39,195 nt of DNA from Faecalibacterium sp. UBA1762 (lineage in GTDB: Bacteria; Bacillota; Clostridia; Oscillospirales; Ruminococcaceae): positions 1 through 39,195 of the forward strand of contig DCHC01000008.1 in NCBI GenBank assembly GCA_002314755.1, read 5' to 3'. Below the pieces are notes generated by a model. The model worked only from the letters and a program-made list of their open reading frames with translations. It was not told the DNA's origin and searched no databases. Made by a program: the position numbers and the translations under genes. Below are positions 25,830 through 33,895 of this stretch, one piece after another (positions within the stretch are counted from its first letter, which is position 1; each line of letters starts with the position of its first letter).

Positions 25830-26753
25830 TTATTCTTGCTGTTGCCTGACCTTATTCATAAATTCCGCGTAGGTTCTGCTGACACTTGCTTCTGACCGTC
25901 CGTATTTTTCACCTATCTCTTTTTGGGTCGGGAGACGCCGGTTTTTTCTGTATTCGGTAATAATCTCTTCTGAGAAAAACAAAGCTTTTTTCGCCTGCCC
26001 TGTCTCGTAAAAGCTCAACCAGAAATTGACGGTAAGTAAATCGGATATGATCGGCCTTTGCCGCTCCTGCAAGGATCGGTATACCATGTTCAGTCGGTCT
26101 ATCGCCTGACTGATCTCCTCTTTTTGTTCAAACACTTCTTCCGTGCTGTCGTCAGACGGAAACTGCTCTAACCATTTTTCCGATTCTTCCCCGTTCTCAT
26201 CCGACTGATCGGGACTTACTACACTTTCAATTCCCAATTGAGCAATTTGTTTTACCTTTTCAAGCGGTATGCCAAATGCCTGCGAAAACTCTGATATGGT
26301 TTTGTCCGATGAAAGATTGATCTGCCTTTTTTCACGCGCTGCGCAGAACTGAAGATATTTCACCGCAAGCCGTTTTTCATCGACCGTGCTTTTCATTAAG
26401 CCCACATTCCGCTTTTCCAGCCCCTCCCGGGATTGAATATGACGCATCTCGCTTGCCCATGCCTTTTTAAAGTACGGAAGAAAAGCCCCGACAGAGGGAT
26501 CATACGCTGCGATACAGGCATTTGCGACCTTGAAAAGCTCGTTTCCGTACTTGAGCCCGTACAGTTCCAGGTCTCTATCTCTTTCGTTGCTTTTTTGCCA
26601 CTCCCTCACCCTTACATAGCAGTACAGCGCTTCCAGCAGATTGATTCTTTCGTGCGCATACCGTGACGGGCTGGTCCTTGCATCAATTGTAAAAAGGGGG
26701 GAGTTTTGAATGATATCCTCGTAATATTGGGGACGTGTATTGTCATACTCCAC
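25830..26753 (-). CDS. Sigma-70-like factor in the CRISPR accessory module
   Basis: About 307 aa from GTG 26753. The block ACIAAYDPSVGAFLPYFKKA followed by WASEMRHI resembles region 2 of sigma-70 factors (the F-D-P-x-x-G-x-F-x-x-Y pattern before the -10-binding helix). TISEFSQAFGIPLEKVKQIA resembles a region-3 helix-turn-helix. AIDRLNMVYRSLQERQRPII is like region 4.1. A helical insert follows, and LPTQKEIGEKYGRSEASVSR is a region-4.2-like helix-turn-helix. An acidic linker (DQSDENGEESEKW) divides the halves. The start is uncertain: the open frame reaches 26873 but overlaps the CARF gene; GTG 26753 has GGGGTGG ahead, and GTG 26762 is possible. It lies 14 nt after the CARF stop. A sigma role is inferred, not proven. 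Confidence 0.62.
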   Translation of the reverse strand: MEYDNTRPQYYEDIIQNSPLFTIDARTSPSRYAHERINLLEALYCYVRVREWQKSNERDRDLELYGLKYGNELFKVANACIAAYDPSVGAFLPYFKKAWASEMRHIQSREGLEKRNVGLMKSTVDEKRLAVKYLQFCAAREKRQINLSSDKTISEFSQAFGIPLEKVKQIAQLGIESVVSPDQSDENGEESEKWLEQFPSDDSTEEVFEQKEEISQAIDRLNMVYRSLQERQRPIISDLLTVNFWLSFYETGQAKKALFFSEEIITEYRKNRRLPTQKEIGEKYGRSEASVSRTYAEFMNKVRQQQE

Positions 26754-26767
26754 TTTAACCACCCCGC

Positions 26768-27385
26768 TTATACAGAAAGAAGAATATTCAGCATTTCCTT
26801 TGCTCTTTCCGGGGATTCGCTTGTGACGGAATTGGTCAGCGATGTCAACGCGTAAAGGGGTACCATATCGCAAATTTTAGCCGATTCCACCCGATTGTTC
26901 TCAAAGATTGCCTGTCCGTAAAGGATGTTATCAATTTCGCAGCGCAGGTGTTTTTCCGCAAAACCCAACGCGGCAAAGATAATAATGCTCAGATCCTTAG
27001 AGCCGTAGGTGATATCTGCCAGCACATGCGCCCCCGGCTCAATTTCTTCCACAATGCGCTTTAGCCGCTGCTCATAGATATTCCGGTCCTGGTCAAATTC
27101 CGTTTCTATGGCGGAATACTCTATCTTTGCGCCGATTTCCCCGTTGGCTTCGTTCATTTCATCCATAAAATATTGCTTATTCCGCTCTACAAAACCCTTG
27201 CCGTCGTCCTGGGTCAGCATCAAAACCTTGACATGATCCTCCGGCTTCATTATCTTTTCTAAAAAGCTGGTTATGACAAACCTTCTTTCTTTTTCACTGA
27301 CCGGCAGGGATCTGTCATCGGAAACATACTTTGTCAGATCCACATTGCCTTTCATGGGGATACTTACGATCAAAACCTTTTTCAT
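26768..27385 (-). CDS. Stand-alone CARF-domain protein (cyclic oligoadenylate sensor candidate)
   Basis: 205 aa. It starts MKKVLIVSIPMKGNVDL (first strand of a Rossmann-like fold). Near residues 115-135 it has HVLADITYGSKDLSIIIFAA, the D-I/L-T-x-G-x-K/R motif that lines the ligand pocket of Csx1/TM1812-type CARF domains. No HEPN, nuclease or transmembrane part follows, so it is a sensor, adaptor or ring nuclease rather than an effector. ATG 27385 has GGAGG at 7 nt; an upstream in-frame ATG at 27418 is without such a site. It is the first gene of a two-gene unit with the sigma-like factor. By analogy with known type III sigma switches it could hold or release the sigma factor on ligand binding; this is inference. 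Confidence 0.72.
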   Translation of the reverse strand: MKKVLIVSIPMKGNVDLTKYVSDDRSLPVSEKERRFVITSFLEKIMKPEDHVKVLMLTQDDGKGFVERNKQYFMDEMNEANGEIGAKIEYSAIETEFDQDRNIYEQRLKRIVEEIEPGAHVLADITYGSKDLSIIIFAALGFAEKHLRCEIDNILYGQAIFENNRVESAKICDMVPLYALTSLTNSVTSESPERAKEMLNILLSV

Positions 27386-27477
27386 AGCTTTTCCTCCGAA
27401 TTGCAACAGTAACCTCATAACCGTTTTCTACTGTTTTGAAATACGAAAAACCGTTACTCTGTTCTGTTTTCTTACTG

Positions 27478-27516
27478 GTAAATAGAACTGAAATATGCCG
27501 GAGTTAACTTTTCTTT
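27478..27516 (-). promoter_or_regulatory. Second copy of the non-canonical promoter-like box, upstream of the CARF gene
   Basis: Minus strand AAAGAAAAGTTAACTCC starts at 27516. GTTAA begins at 27508 and CTATTTAC at 27485, so the 24-nt distance equals that of the copy at 25667-25705. It lies 92 nt before the CARF start codon. Confidence 0.55.
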
Positions 27517-27546
27517 AGAAAATACACGCGATATTGCTTAGTTTAT

Positions 27547-29016
27547 CTATTTTATCAACTCATTCCCCAGCAATGCGGTCTGCCCTTCGGGGACCTGCGG
27601 CGTCATACCGGAGATTGCCGTTAACTGGTTTGCCATTTCCTTCAGCTCCGTATTCAAAACCTCAACCTGTAAACTCAAGACACCCTCCTGCGCAAGAGAG
27701 GAGCTGACATCGTTGGCGTGGTTGATTCGGTTGCGGCACTGAACCACCTTTTGATACCCGATGACCAGTCGGATCAATGTTTCCTGCTGTTGCTCATCCA
27801 TCAGCAGCTCGCCGGCCAAAACCGTTTTATGCAGATAGTCCCGTACCTCCCCCTCTGTGGCAAAGCGGTATAACCAGTTATTATCCGGATGATCCTTGGG
27901 CATCCGCAGATCTCCGTACCGGATAATATTCGCCTTTTTCTTTTCCGAGCAAGTATACTTCAGCCCTCTCAAACGGCAAAAATGAAAATGGAACAACGGT
28001 ACGACCCAGCTTTTACCCAAATTATCAGGCTGTGTTGCCAAAAAATCCAGGCCGGCCTGTGTAGGCCGCAGAAAAACATGGTGCACCACATACTCCGGCA
28101 TTCCTTCACACAACAGGGTCAATGCCTGCTGAATCATTCCGTGGTCAACGCACCAGCTTACCCAGACAGGCAGTCCGTCTGCGCGCTGCTCCAGCAGCCC
28201 GGAAAATTCCTGCTCAAAGCGCTCGTTCATCAACCGGAACAGCAGCCCGTTTAAGCTTTCGGCCCCCGCAGGTCGGTCCTGCAGGGCCCTGGCAATTTTT
28301 TTCAGGTCTGCCCGCAACTGCCGCACGCGGCACAGCGCCAAATCATCCGCAAAGGTGTTGATCGCGGTCAGAAGTGCCTGGGATTCGGGGTTCTGCTCCC
28401 CCTCTCTGCGCAAAAAACGCTGCAGCCTTTTTGCGCTGCCGACAGAGAAAAACTCATCTACCGCAGAGATGTAATCCATCATATTGTACAGGTTGCTGCT
28501 GTCTTTGATTCTGGTTTCTTCACCGACCAGCTCCCCGCACAGAATATACCGGGTATTTGTCTGCTTGACGCTTTCTAAATAGCGGGCTATGGTTAGTAAA
28601 AGCATTGCCGTATCCCGCATGCCGCCGGAAAGATCCACCGAAAGAGCGGCCTCTGCCTGAATATACGGCAGCAGCTGCCCAATGGCACGGGTCTGATCCT
28701 TTTCATTCATGCTGTTCGGTATTCGGATAACCTTTAGCGCATCGGGGTCGGTGATGCCGACCCTGGGTAAAAAAATGCTCTGAAAATATGCCAATGTGGT
28801 CATTTGGGGCGACCCATTGCAACCGCAGCCGGGCACTGTTACTTTATCACAGACATCTTCACTGCACAGGGCGATGATCAGCTCCGGCCTGTCCGCTTGT
28901 TTTGCCTGCAGATGCTTTACAGCCGCCTCGTTGGTTTGCGGACGGTTCAGCGTGCCGTCCTCTTTCAAGGTCGGTTTATAAACACTCATATAAAGCAGCA
29001 AAACGTTTTTTTCCAT
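27547..29016 (-). CDS. csx1: CARF-HEPN ribonuclease, Csx1/TM1812 type
   Basis: 489 aa. The N-terminal CARF domain begins KNVLLLYMSVYKPT and carries the ligand motif ALSVDLSGGMRDTAMLL (about 125-140). The C-terminal helical part ends in a HEPN active site CRNRINHAND, an R-x4-H motif at R428-H433. Proteins of this plan bind cyclic oligoadenylate (usually cA4) made by Cas10 and then cut RNA non-specifically, as a dimer. Start 29016 has AAAGGGG at 7 nt. The 42-nt gap after the 119-aa gene puts both on one transcript from the promoter at 29564-29592. No terminator follows, so read-through into the CARF-sigma unit is possible. The name csx1 is used in the broad sense. Confidence 0.82.
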   Translation of the reverse strand: MEKNVLLLYMSVYKPTLKEDGTLNRPQTNEAAVKHLQAKQADRPELIIALCSEDVCDKVTVPGCGCNGSPQMTTLAYFQSIFLPRVGITDPDALKVIRIPNSMNEKDQTRAIGQLLPYIQAEAALSVDLSGGMRDTAMLLLTIARYLESVKQTNTRYILCGELVGEETRIKDSSNLYNMMDYISAVDEFFSVGSAKRLQRFLRREGEQNPESQALLTAINTFADDLALCRVRQLRADLKKIARALQDRPAGAESLNGLLFRLMNERFEQEFSGLLEQRADGLPVWVSWCVDHGMIQQALTLLCEGMPEYVVHHVFLRPTQAGLDFLATQPDNLGKSWVVPLFHFHFCRLRGLKYTCSEKKKANIIRYGDLRMPKDHPDNNWLYRFATEGEVRDYLHKTVLAGELLMDEQQQETLIRLVIGYQKVVQCRNRINHANDVSSSLAQEGVLSLQVEVLNTELKEMANQLTAISGMTPQVPEGQTALLGNELIK

Positions 29017-29058
29017 CTTAAAGCCCCTTTCCCTTTTTTGATTTCCTAAACAGTGGCC

Positions 29059-29418
29059 CTACAGCCGTACGGTTTGCAGCTCCAGCTTTAAAACCTGCTG
29101 CCAGCAGCGGTGGCGAAAAGCGTACTCCTGCTCAGTGCGTCCATCCTGCAGATGAAGGATCCGTCCTGTCGGTACCCGATCAGATTCTGCCTGCAGCAGC
29201 GGTTTGCCCTCTAAAAACGGCAGCAGCTCCGCAATCAACTGCAACGGCAGCACCGCAGCAACCACATCAACCTCTTTTATTGTCGGCAGCAGCTGGTGAA
29301 TATCCGTAACCGTATCCTGCCACAGGGTCAGCTCTACGGGCTCCCCTGCAATGCGGGTCAGATCGTCAAACTGATCCTTTGTCATTTCGTGCCGGGAGAT
29401 CCATAACACCTTTTTCAT
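29059..29418 (-). CDS. Small protein, candidate ring nuclease (Csx15/Csx20/Crn4-like)
   Basis: 119 aa. It reads KKVLWISRHEMTKDQFDDLT at the start, with VDVVAAVLPLQLIAELLPFL in the middle and LKLELQTVRL at the end. A short alpha/beta domain beginning with a strand and an S/x-R-H motif recalls the small Csx15/Csx16/Csx20 proteins now grouped as ring nucleases. Those degrade cyclic oligoadenylate and so switch off the response. The resemblance is short and I could not check it, so the function is a guess. Its place as the first gene of the transcript that also encodes the Csx1-type RNase fits an off-switch for that effector. It has a possible AAAGG-type ribosome site. Confidence 0.5.
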   Translation of the reverse strand: MKKVLWISRHEMTKDQFDDLTRIAGEPVELTLWQDTVTDIHQLLPTIKEVDVVAAVLPLQLIAELLPFLEGKPLLQAESDRVPTGRILHLQDGRTEQEYAFRHRCWQQVLKLELQTVRL

Positions 29419-29563
29419 CGTTCACCTTTTCCTTTCTGCAAAAGTGCTGCTATTCAGGAATTTTGCGCCGGATAAGCGGATAACCCTACCGATTGACCGG
29501 CAGTGCCGGAATATCTGACTTTTTCTGTGCCTTTTTTATTTTTCGACAGCTATACTGCCTGTC

Positions 29564-29592
29564 ATTATACTTTGTTCACCCCAGTATGTAAA
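29564..29592 (-). promoter_or_regulatory. Sigma-A promoter of the ancillary (ring nuclease-csx1) unit
   Basis: Minus strand TTTACA (29592-29587), a 17-nt spacer and TATAAT (29569-29564). It lies just past the cas6 stop and gives a leader of about 140 nt, in which CCGGCAGTGCCGG (29497-29509) is palindromic. Confidence 0.7.
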
Positions 29593-29599
29593 GCATCTG

Positions 29600-30337
29600 T
29601 TATCTGTGTATTACACCGCCCATACCCAGGGTGGTTTTAATGCCGATCCCCGCATAGGCCGAAAAAAGCAGCAGCGCGTCCGCCAGCTCCCGATGAAAGC
29701 CCCGCAGGTTGTTTTGCAGGGTCATCTCTCCGATAAAGCCGGGAACAGCGTGCCCTTTTAACCGAAAAGAACTGCTGTGCAGGTCATATTGCCCGCAAAA
29801 CAGGCCGTCCGCCATTGCCTCCATCCCCTCGTTGCCGTCGTCCTCTATGGGGCATTGCGTTATGCAGCTATTCCATTTACGAATCAGATTTTGAAGAATC
29901 AGCCGGGTATTGGGCAGAATGAAATACTGTTGCCGGCTTTTAAAGGCAGTGGGTGTGCAAAAGGTCAACCGGTGCAGCCCGTCGCCTGCTGCCTGCGCAA
30001 AAAGGGTGTCCACGCTGTCAATCTGCACGCGCTTTTTCTCCGCGACGGAAAACGGAAGTCTGCTGCCGGAATCGAGCAGCGAAATCTGCTTTAAGCTGTC
30101 CAAAATGGGTATCAGGGTATTCTCACTGCTCTCCCCCAGTAGATTGACTGTCCAAATCACCTCTCTGCGGGGCAGCTGCAGATACTGGCTTACCGGCGTC
30201 ATGGCGTCCTCATGCATCTGGTCGCCAAACTCGCCGGGCGCCTGCTGCAAAAGGGCGGCATAAAACTTAAAGCTCCATTCCGGGGTAATCGCGGCAGGTT
30301 TTTGGGGCAACAGGGTCAGTTGATATTGTGTCAGCAT
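29600..30337 (-). CDS. cas6: Cas6 CRISPR repeat endoribonuclease
   Basis: About 245 aa from ATG 30337 (GGAAG 10 nt upstream); the frame extends 32 codons further but through an intercistronic hairpin. The N-terminus QYQLTLLPQKPAAITP is the first RAMP strand. The C-terminus ends FSAYAGIGIKTTLGMGGVIH, the Cas6 glycine-rich loop (G-x-G-x-K-T-x-x-G-M-G). It cuts pre-crRNA within each repeat, leaving the 8-nt 5' handle, here expected to be ACTGCAAC. The catalytic histidine cannot be assigned confidently. It is the last gene of the effector operon, 92 nt after the preceding RAMP gene, the widest gap in that operon. Confidence 0.83.
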   Translation of the reverse strand: MLTQYQLTLLPQKPAAITPEWSFKFYAALLQQAPGEFGDQMHEDAMTPVSQYLQLPRREVIWTVNLLGESSENTLIPILDSLKQISLLDSGSRLPFSVAEKKRVQIDSVDTLFAQAAGDGLHRLTFCTPTAFKSRQQYFILPNTRLILQNLIRKWNSCITQCPIEDDGNEGMEAMADGLFCGQYDLHSSSFRLKGHAVPGFIGEMTLQNNLRGFHRELADALLLFSAYAGIGIKTTLGMGGVIHR

Positions 30338-30384
30338 AGGTATTGCGCTTCCTTTTTTTCTGTTGATAACACTCCATAGCGGTT

Positions 30385-30418
30385 CACACGCCTCCGCCCG
30401 GGCAGGCGGGGGCGTGTG
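30385..30418 (-). other. GC-rich 14-bp hairpin between the RAMP and cas6 genes
   Basis: CACACGCCTCCGCC (30385-30398) pairs with GGCGGGGGCGTGTG (30405-30418), with one G-T wobble and a 6-nt loop. It lies between the RAMP stop (30430) and the cas6 start (30337). No U-tract follows on the minus strand, so an attenuator, mRNA stabiliser or protein-binding site is more likely than a terminator. Confidence 0.6.
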
Positions 30419-30429
30419 GCCCAAACAGG

Positions 30430-32271
30430 TCATAAATGCTTTTTGTGCAGTTCCCTCTGCTCCGCTTCGTAAAACGCCCGCTGCATAGCGTTCATCTTAC
30501 TTAAATCCGGCACACCGGAGGGGGTATTTTCCTTAGGTTTGTTCTTTTCCCTTTCATCCGCCACGGTAGGCAGGGCAAATTGGGTATTTTTGTACTCCGC
30601 CAGCTCCATATATCTGACCTCCGCTTCCTTGCGCAGCGTTTGGCGGATATAGAGGAAATCCTTAATTTCCCTTGTATTTAAAACTGAAGGCTTTCCCTTT
30701 GCCTTTTTGATATTGAGCCTTTGGCAGATCTCGCTGTCGAACACCTGAATATAGCGGCTGATATCCTGGTCTGCCACGGTTTGCCTGCAGTCACACAGAC
30801 CGTCTGCCTGGTAAAGCTTTTGGGGAGAAAGCAGCCTGACCCGGTCAATACAAAGCTGCATTCTGCCAAAGCCGTAGGGCTTAGCCATGCCGATGGGTTG
30901 GTAACATCCCTCCTCTAAACGCAGCGCCCACAGCAGCAGGCCCAGCTCATCCTCATGCAGGTTTTGAAAGCGGACGGTTCCGCTGAACTTTGTTCCTGCC
31001 GGCATAGGCTGCAAATTGGTTTTGACATTCTCTTTTTGCGGCAACACAAACTGTTCCTTTTTCAGCCAGTACTGCTTGTAGCCGCGCAGATGAAAATCCT
31101 CCTGCGAATAATGCATGCCGTCCTCGACATAACCGGCATAATAGCCGGGCTTTGGCTCGGATAGCACCAGCGAGATTTTTTTACCCGGCTGCGCGCCCGG
31201 TTCCGCCGGAAAATCCCCCACGGACACACGGGACCGGTATGCTGCCGACGTCGTCGCAAAGCCAAACATGGCATGGGGATAATCTAAAAACACCTCCCGC
31301 TCGGCGGCAAGCTTTTTGTGATTTTCCGGCAGACCGGCCGCAAGATAATACTCGTGGGCAATACGCAAAAACCGCGCTCTGCCAAAGAAAACATGACCGT
31401 TGTGCTCCAGATAGAAAACCGCCTTTTCTTTGCCGTCCTCCGGCAAGGCCCAGAACTGGGGGCCGCAGGGTGACTGAAGCGACTTGGAACGCTTTTTAAA
31501 GTCTTCCCTGTAGGAAAGGATATCATCCTCCGATACATGGATCGGATCGGCTGCGTCATCGGCTGCAGGGAAAAGGTAAAGCGCGTTCGGCTTTCCCCTT
31601 ACCGGTTTTCCGGTATACAACAAAACGCCCTTTTCCATATCCGGCGCGGCTTTTTCCGCAGGGCAGATGCGTGATACCCTGTCGCCTGTGGCAGTATACC
31701 CCACCTGTACCGTCCGGGCATCATCTGTGCCAAACTGCCCGACATCCTTCATCTGGCGCGAAACCCGAAAAACTCTGCCCTTGATGGGCTGAATATAGTA
31801 TTTACCGTCCACATTGCGCAGATACCCCGCCTTGACATTTCCCGGTGTGGATTGGGAGGTTTTGGCGTCTTTTCTTTCTACCGGAACATCCAGGACATTC
31901 TGATAATATTTTTTCAGATCACCTGCCGTGCTATTCCTTGCTCCCGCCATCTCACGAAAATAGATCTGATAGTTATCAAAATCCTCCCCCGCCCGAATCA
32001 GACCGAAGCTGAGAATCTGCATATTTTCACGCAGCAAACCCCGTACAGTAGAGCCGGGCAGCATATATTTACCGTTTGCGCCGCGAAAGAAACCGTTCTT
32101 ACCGTCCGACACAAAAACCGGTGTTTTTGCCACCAGGGATACTTCTATTTCGCCGGTCAACAGGGTGGGATCCAGCTTATCATGGGGGGGCAGCTGCTCT
32201 ATGCTTTCGTACCGGCAACAGACCTTATTGGAAAACGGAACAAAATTATACGGTGTAACAACATTAGCCAT
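30430..32271 (-). CDS. Type III RAMP protein, TIGR03986-like (Cas7 superfamily)
   Basis: 613 aa. The N-terminal part has EVSLVAKTPVFVSDGKNGFF and MLPGSTVRGLLRENMQILSF, the Cas7-type strand and the P-G-S/T-x-x-R/K-G motif. Late in the chain IGMAKPYGFGRMQLCIDRV is the glycine-rich RAMP loop. Length and motif order recall the TIGR03986 RAMPs that occur in III-D-type loci. It should form part of the crRNA-binding backbone of the effector complex; whether it cuts target RNA depends on an Asp not securely placed here. Its start overlaps the small csx19-like gene by 8 nt. The C-terminal 60 residues are a charged helical tail. Confidence 0.75.
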   Translation of the reverse strand: MANVVTPYNFVPFSNKVCCRYESIEQLPPHDKLDPTLLTGEIEVSLVAKTPVFVSDGKNGFFRGANGKYMLPGSTVRGLLRENMQILSFGLIRAGEDFDNYQIYFREMAGARNSTAGDLKKYYQNVLDVPVERKDAKTSQSTPGNVKAGYLRNVDGKYYIQPIKGRVFRVSRQMKDVGQFGTDDARTVQVGYTATGDRVSRICPAEKAAPDMEKGVLLYTGKPVRGKPNALYLFPAADDAADPIHVSEDDILSYREDFKKRSKSLQSPCGPQFWALPEDGKEKAVFYLEHNGHVFFGRARFLRIAHEYYLAAGLPENHKKLAAEREVFLDYPHAMFGFATTSAAYRSRVSVGDFPAEPGAQPGKKISLVLSEPKPGYYAGYVEDGMHYSQEDFHLRGYKQYWLKKEQFVLPQKENVKTNLQPMPAGTKFSGTVRFQNLHEDELGLLLWALRLEEGCYQPIGMAKPYGFGRMQLCIDRVRLLSPQKLYQADGLCDCRQTVADQDISRYIQVFDSEICQRLNIKKAKGKPSVLNTREIKDFLYIRQTLRKEAEVRYMELAEYKNTQFALPTVADEREKNKPKENTPSGVPDLSKMNAMQRAFYEAEQRELHKKHL

Positions 32272-32635
32272 TTTCAGCTTCCCCCTTCCAACCGGTCAGC
32301 CGGGTATCCGCGATAAAGGCCTGTCCGTCTTCATCAAACCCGTAGGTCTGAAACACGGTAAATGACCGGCCGAATTTTCTGTTTTGAATCTCATAGGTCA
32401 GGCAGCTGCCGACATCGTCCTGCTCTGCTGTTTTTTTCACAGCGGCAAGCTGGGCATCTGTTTCAAAAACGCGTATCTCCTGCGACGCGTCAAAAAACCG
32501 GGCTTCCAGAATATCCGTACCCGGCTCGCCGGGCGTTTTACCAAAGGTCACACTGCTTAGCGTGCGAATAAACGCAAACGGCAGCTTCAGCCCCTGCTTC
32601 ATTGCGTCCTGAACGCTTATCTGCTCGACTTTCAT
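32264..32635 (-). CDS. Small III-D effector-operon protein, csx19-like
   Basis: 123 aa. It begins MKVEQISVQDAMKQGL, continues DILEARFFDASQEIRVFETD and ends in a strand-rich part. That pattern (EAR.F....E.R.F) brings to mind the Csx19/TIGR03984 proteins of III-D systems, which are small and fold with the Csx10 or Cas11-like parts of the complex. The match is weak, so I rate it a likely subunit of the effector complex of uncertain role. The start ATG shares ATGA with the stop of the preceding Cas7 gene. The frame is open six codons upstream, but ATG 32635 has GGGAG in place. It overlaps the next RAMP gene by 8 nt. Confidence 0.55.
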   Translation of the reverse strand: MKVEQISVQDAMKQGLKLPFAFIRTLSSVTFGKTPGEPGTDILEARFFDASQEIRVFETDAQLAAVKKTAEQDDVGSCLTYEIQNRKFGRSFTVFQTYGFDEDGQAFIADTRLTGWKGEAENG

Positions 32636-33894
32636 GGGCAAATCTCCCTCCATTTGTTAAGCCATGCTTCCACAAGCCCGCACGGGTCCTGCAGGGTCGG
32701 TTTGCCCTGCCGGAACCCCAGTGACGCCGAAACGCCCTGCGGGGCGCAGATCTCAATACGGTCGATTGCCGTAATACCGCGCCCGATCGCGCCGTTGCCG
32801 CCAAGATTACACAGCCCCAGCCCTAAATCGCGCAGGGCATACAGGAGCAGCGCGCAGGCAACACCGTCCTGCGGCGCACGAACCGTCAGAGCAAACTGGC
32901 CGGATACCGGCTCTTCACAAAACAGCGCGCCGCGTATGGCACCGCCGGTAAAACGGTCGATCCGAATGCGGTTTATCTCTCGGCGTGCCTCACCGGTTAT
33001 GACAGCATCCTCAAAAATCACTTTTCCGGCAGTGCCATTGCTGTCTCCCTCTGCCTGGGTACCGAATATGCCGTTGATATCCCGGTCAGACAGACCGACA
33101 AACCGGCCTATTTTGGTCGCCTGGGCGCGGATAAGCCCCTTGACAGAGGAACCCGGTATCACAGCGGCGCCGTTTTCGGTCAGGGTAGGCATATAACTGC
33201 CGGATTCCTTTTGGACAGCGGCACCGGATTTGACCAGCAGATTGTCCGCCCGGGCAAAAACGGTAAATACCACGTCCTGCCGGGGGGCTTCTTCGCTCAG
33301 ACCCACCGGCTCGGGTTTTCCCTTGTCGGTGATCCAGTTTTCACGGTCTGTCGGGTCGGTCATACGGTATTTTTGCTGCATGACCTGAATAGAAAACCGA
33401 CCAAAGCCGTTGGTCTTTTGCGCGCCCAGCCGAATATCGCCCCCGTTTAGCGCCGACAGTATCTGCCGAAGGGGAACCAGCTGCTGCTCAAGCGACTGTG
33501 TCCCCAGCCAAACCACGGAGAAATGGCATTTTGCCCCCCGTCCGATCTGTGTAACATCAAATTTACCGCCGTTCGCGGCTGCCCCGGTGCTGGCGTTTAT
33601 CCTCAGCCTTGGGCGGGAGGATATCTGCGTATCCGGCTCAAAGGCCGCATCTGAAAAAATCAGCCGCCCGCCTTTTTTCTGTGAACCGAACAGCTCATGC
33701 ACTGTGTACGGCTCCGCGTTTTTTTCCAACCAGGCTCTGCAGGCACCGGCGATGGAAGACGCCTGTATCAACAGCGTACCGTTGCTTGCGCAGAGCAGCT
33801 GCTCGGTATCTCCGTCCGAGCCACCGGTACGAAACGGTGTTTCACAGGTTGCCGTCACCAGATACCGTACCGCATAATCAAAGGTTGCCGCCAT
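32632..33894 (-). CDS. Tandem Cas7 (Csm3-like) protein
   Basis: About 420 aa from ATG 33894 (AGGGGGG at 9 nt). Two RAMP domains can be seen. The first has VRYLVTATCETPFRTGGSDG, with ASSIAGACRAWLE as its P-G-S/T-x-x-R/K-G-like element, and ends LGAQKTNGFGRFSIQV. The second has MPTLTENGAAVIPGSSVKGLIRAQ and ends LGGNGAIGRGITAIDR. Each would be one Cas7 backbone unit gripping crRNA, so this gene gives two in one chain. D-rich segments (DVTQIGRGAK, IRIDRFTGGA) may hold target-cleaving Asp residues. It starts one base after the csx10 stop and couples by ATGA to the csx19-like gene. Confidence 0.78.
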   Translation of the reverse strand: MAATFDYAVRYLVTATCETPFRTGGSDGDTEQLLCASNGTLLIQASSIAGACRAWLEKNAEPYTVHELFGSQKKGGRLIFSDAAFEPDTQISSRPRLRINASTGAAANGGKFDVTQIGRGAKCHFSVVWLGTQSLEQQLVPLRQILSALNGGDIRLGAQKTNGFGRFSIQVMQQKYRMTDPTDRENWITDKGKPEPVGLSEEAPRQDVVFTVFARADNLLVKSGAAVQKESGSYMPTLTENGAAVIPGSSVKGLIRAQATKIGRFVGLSDRDINGIFGTQAEGDSNGTAGKVIFEDAVITGEARREINRIRIDRFTGGAIRGALFCEEPVSGQFALTVRAPQDGVACALLLYALRDLGLGLCNLGGNGAIGRGITAIDRIEICAPQGVSASLGFRQGKPTLQDPCGLVEAWLNKWREICP

Positions 33895-33895
33895 A

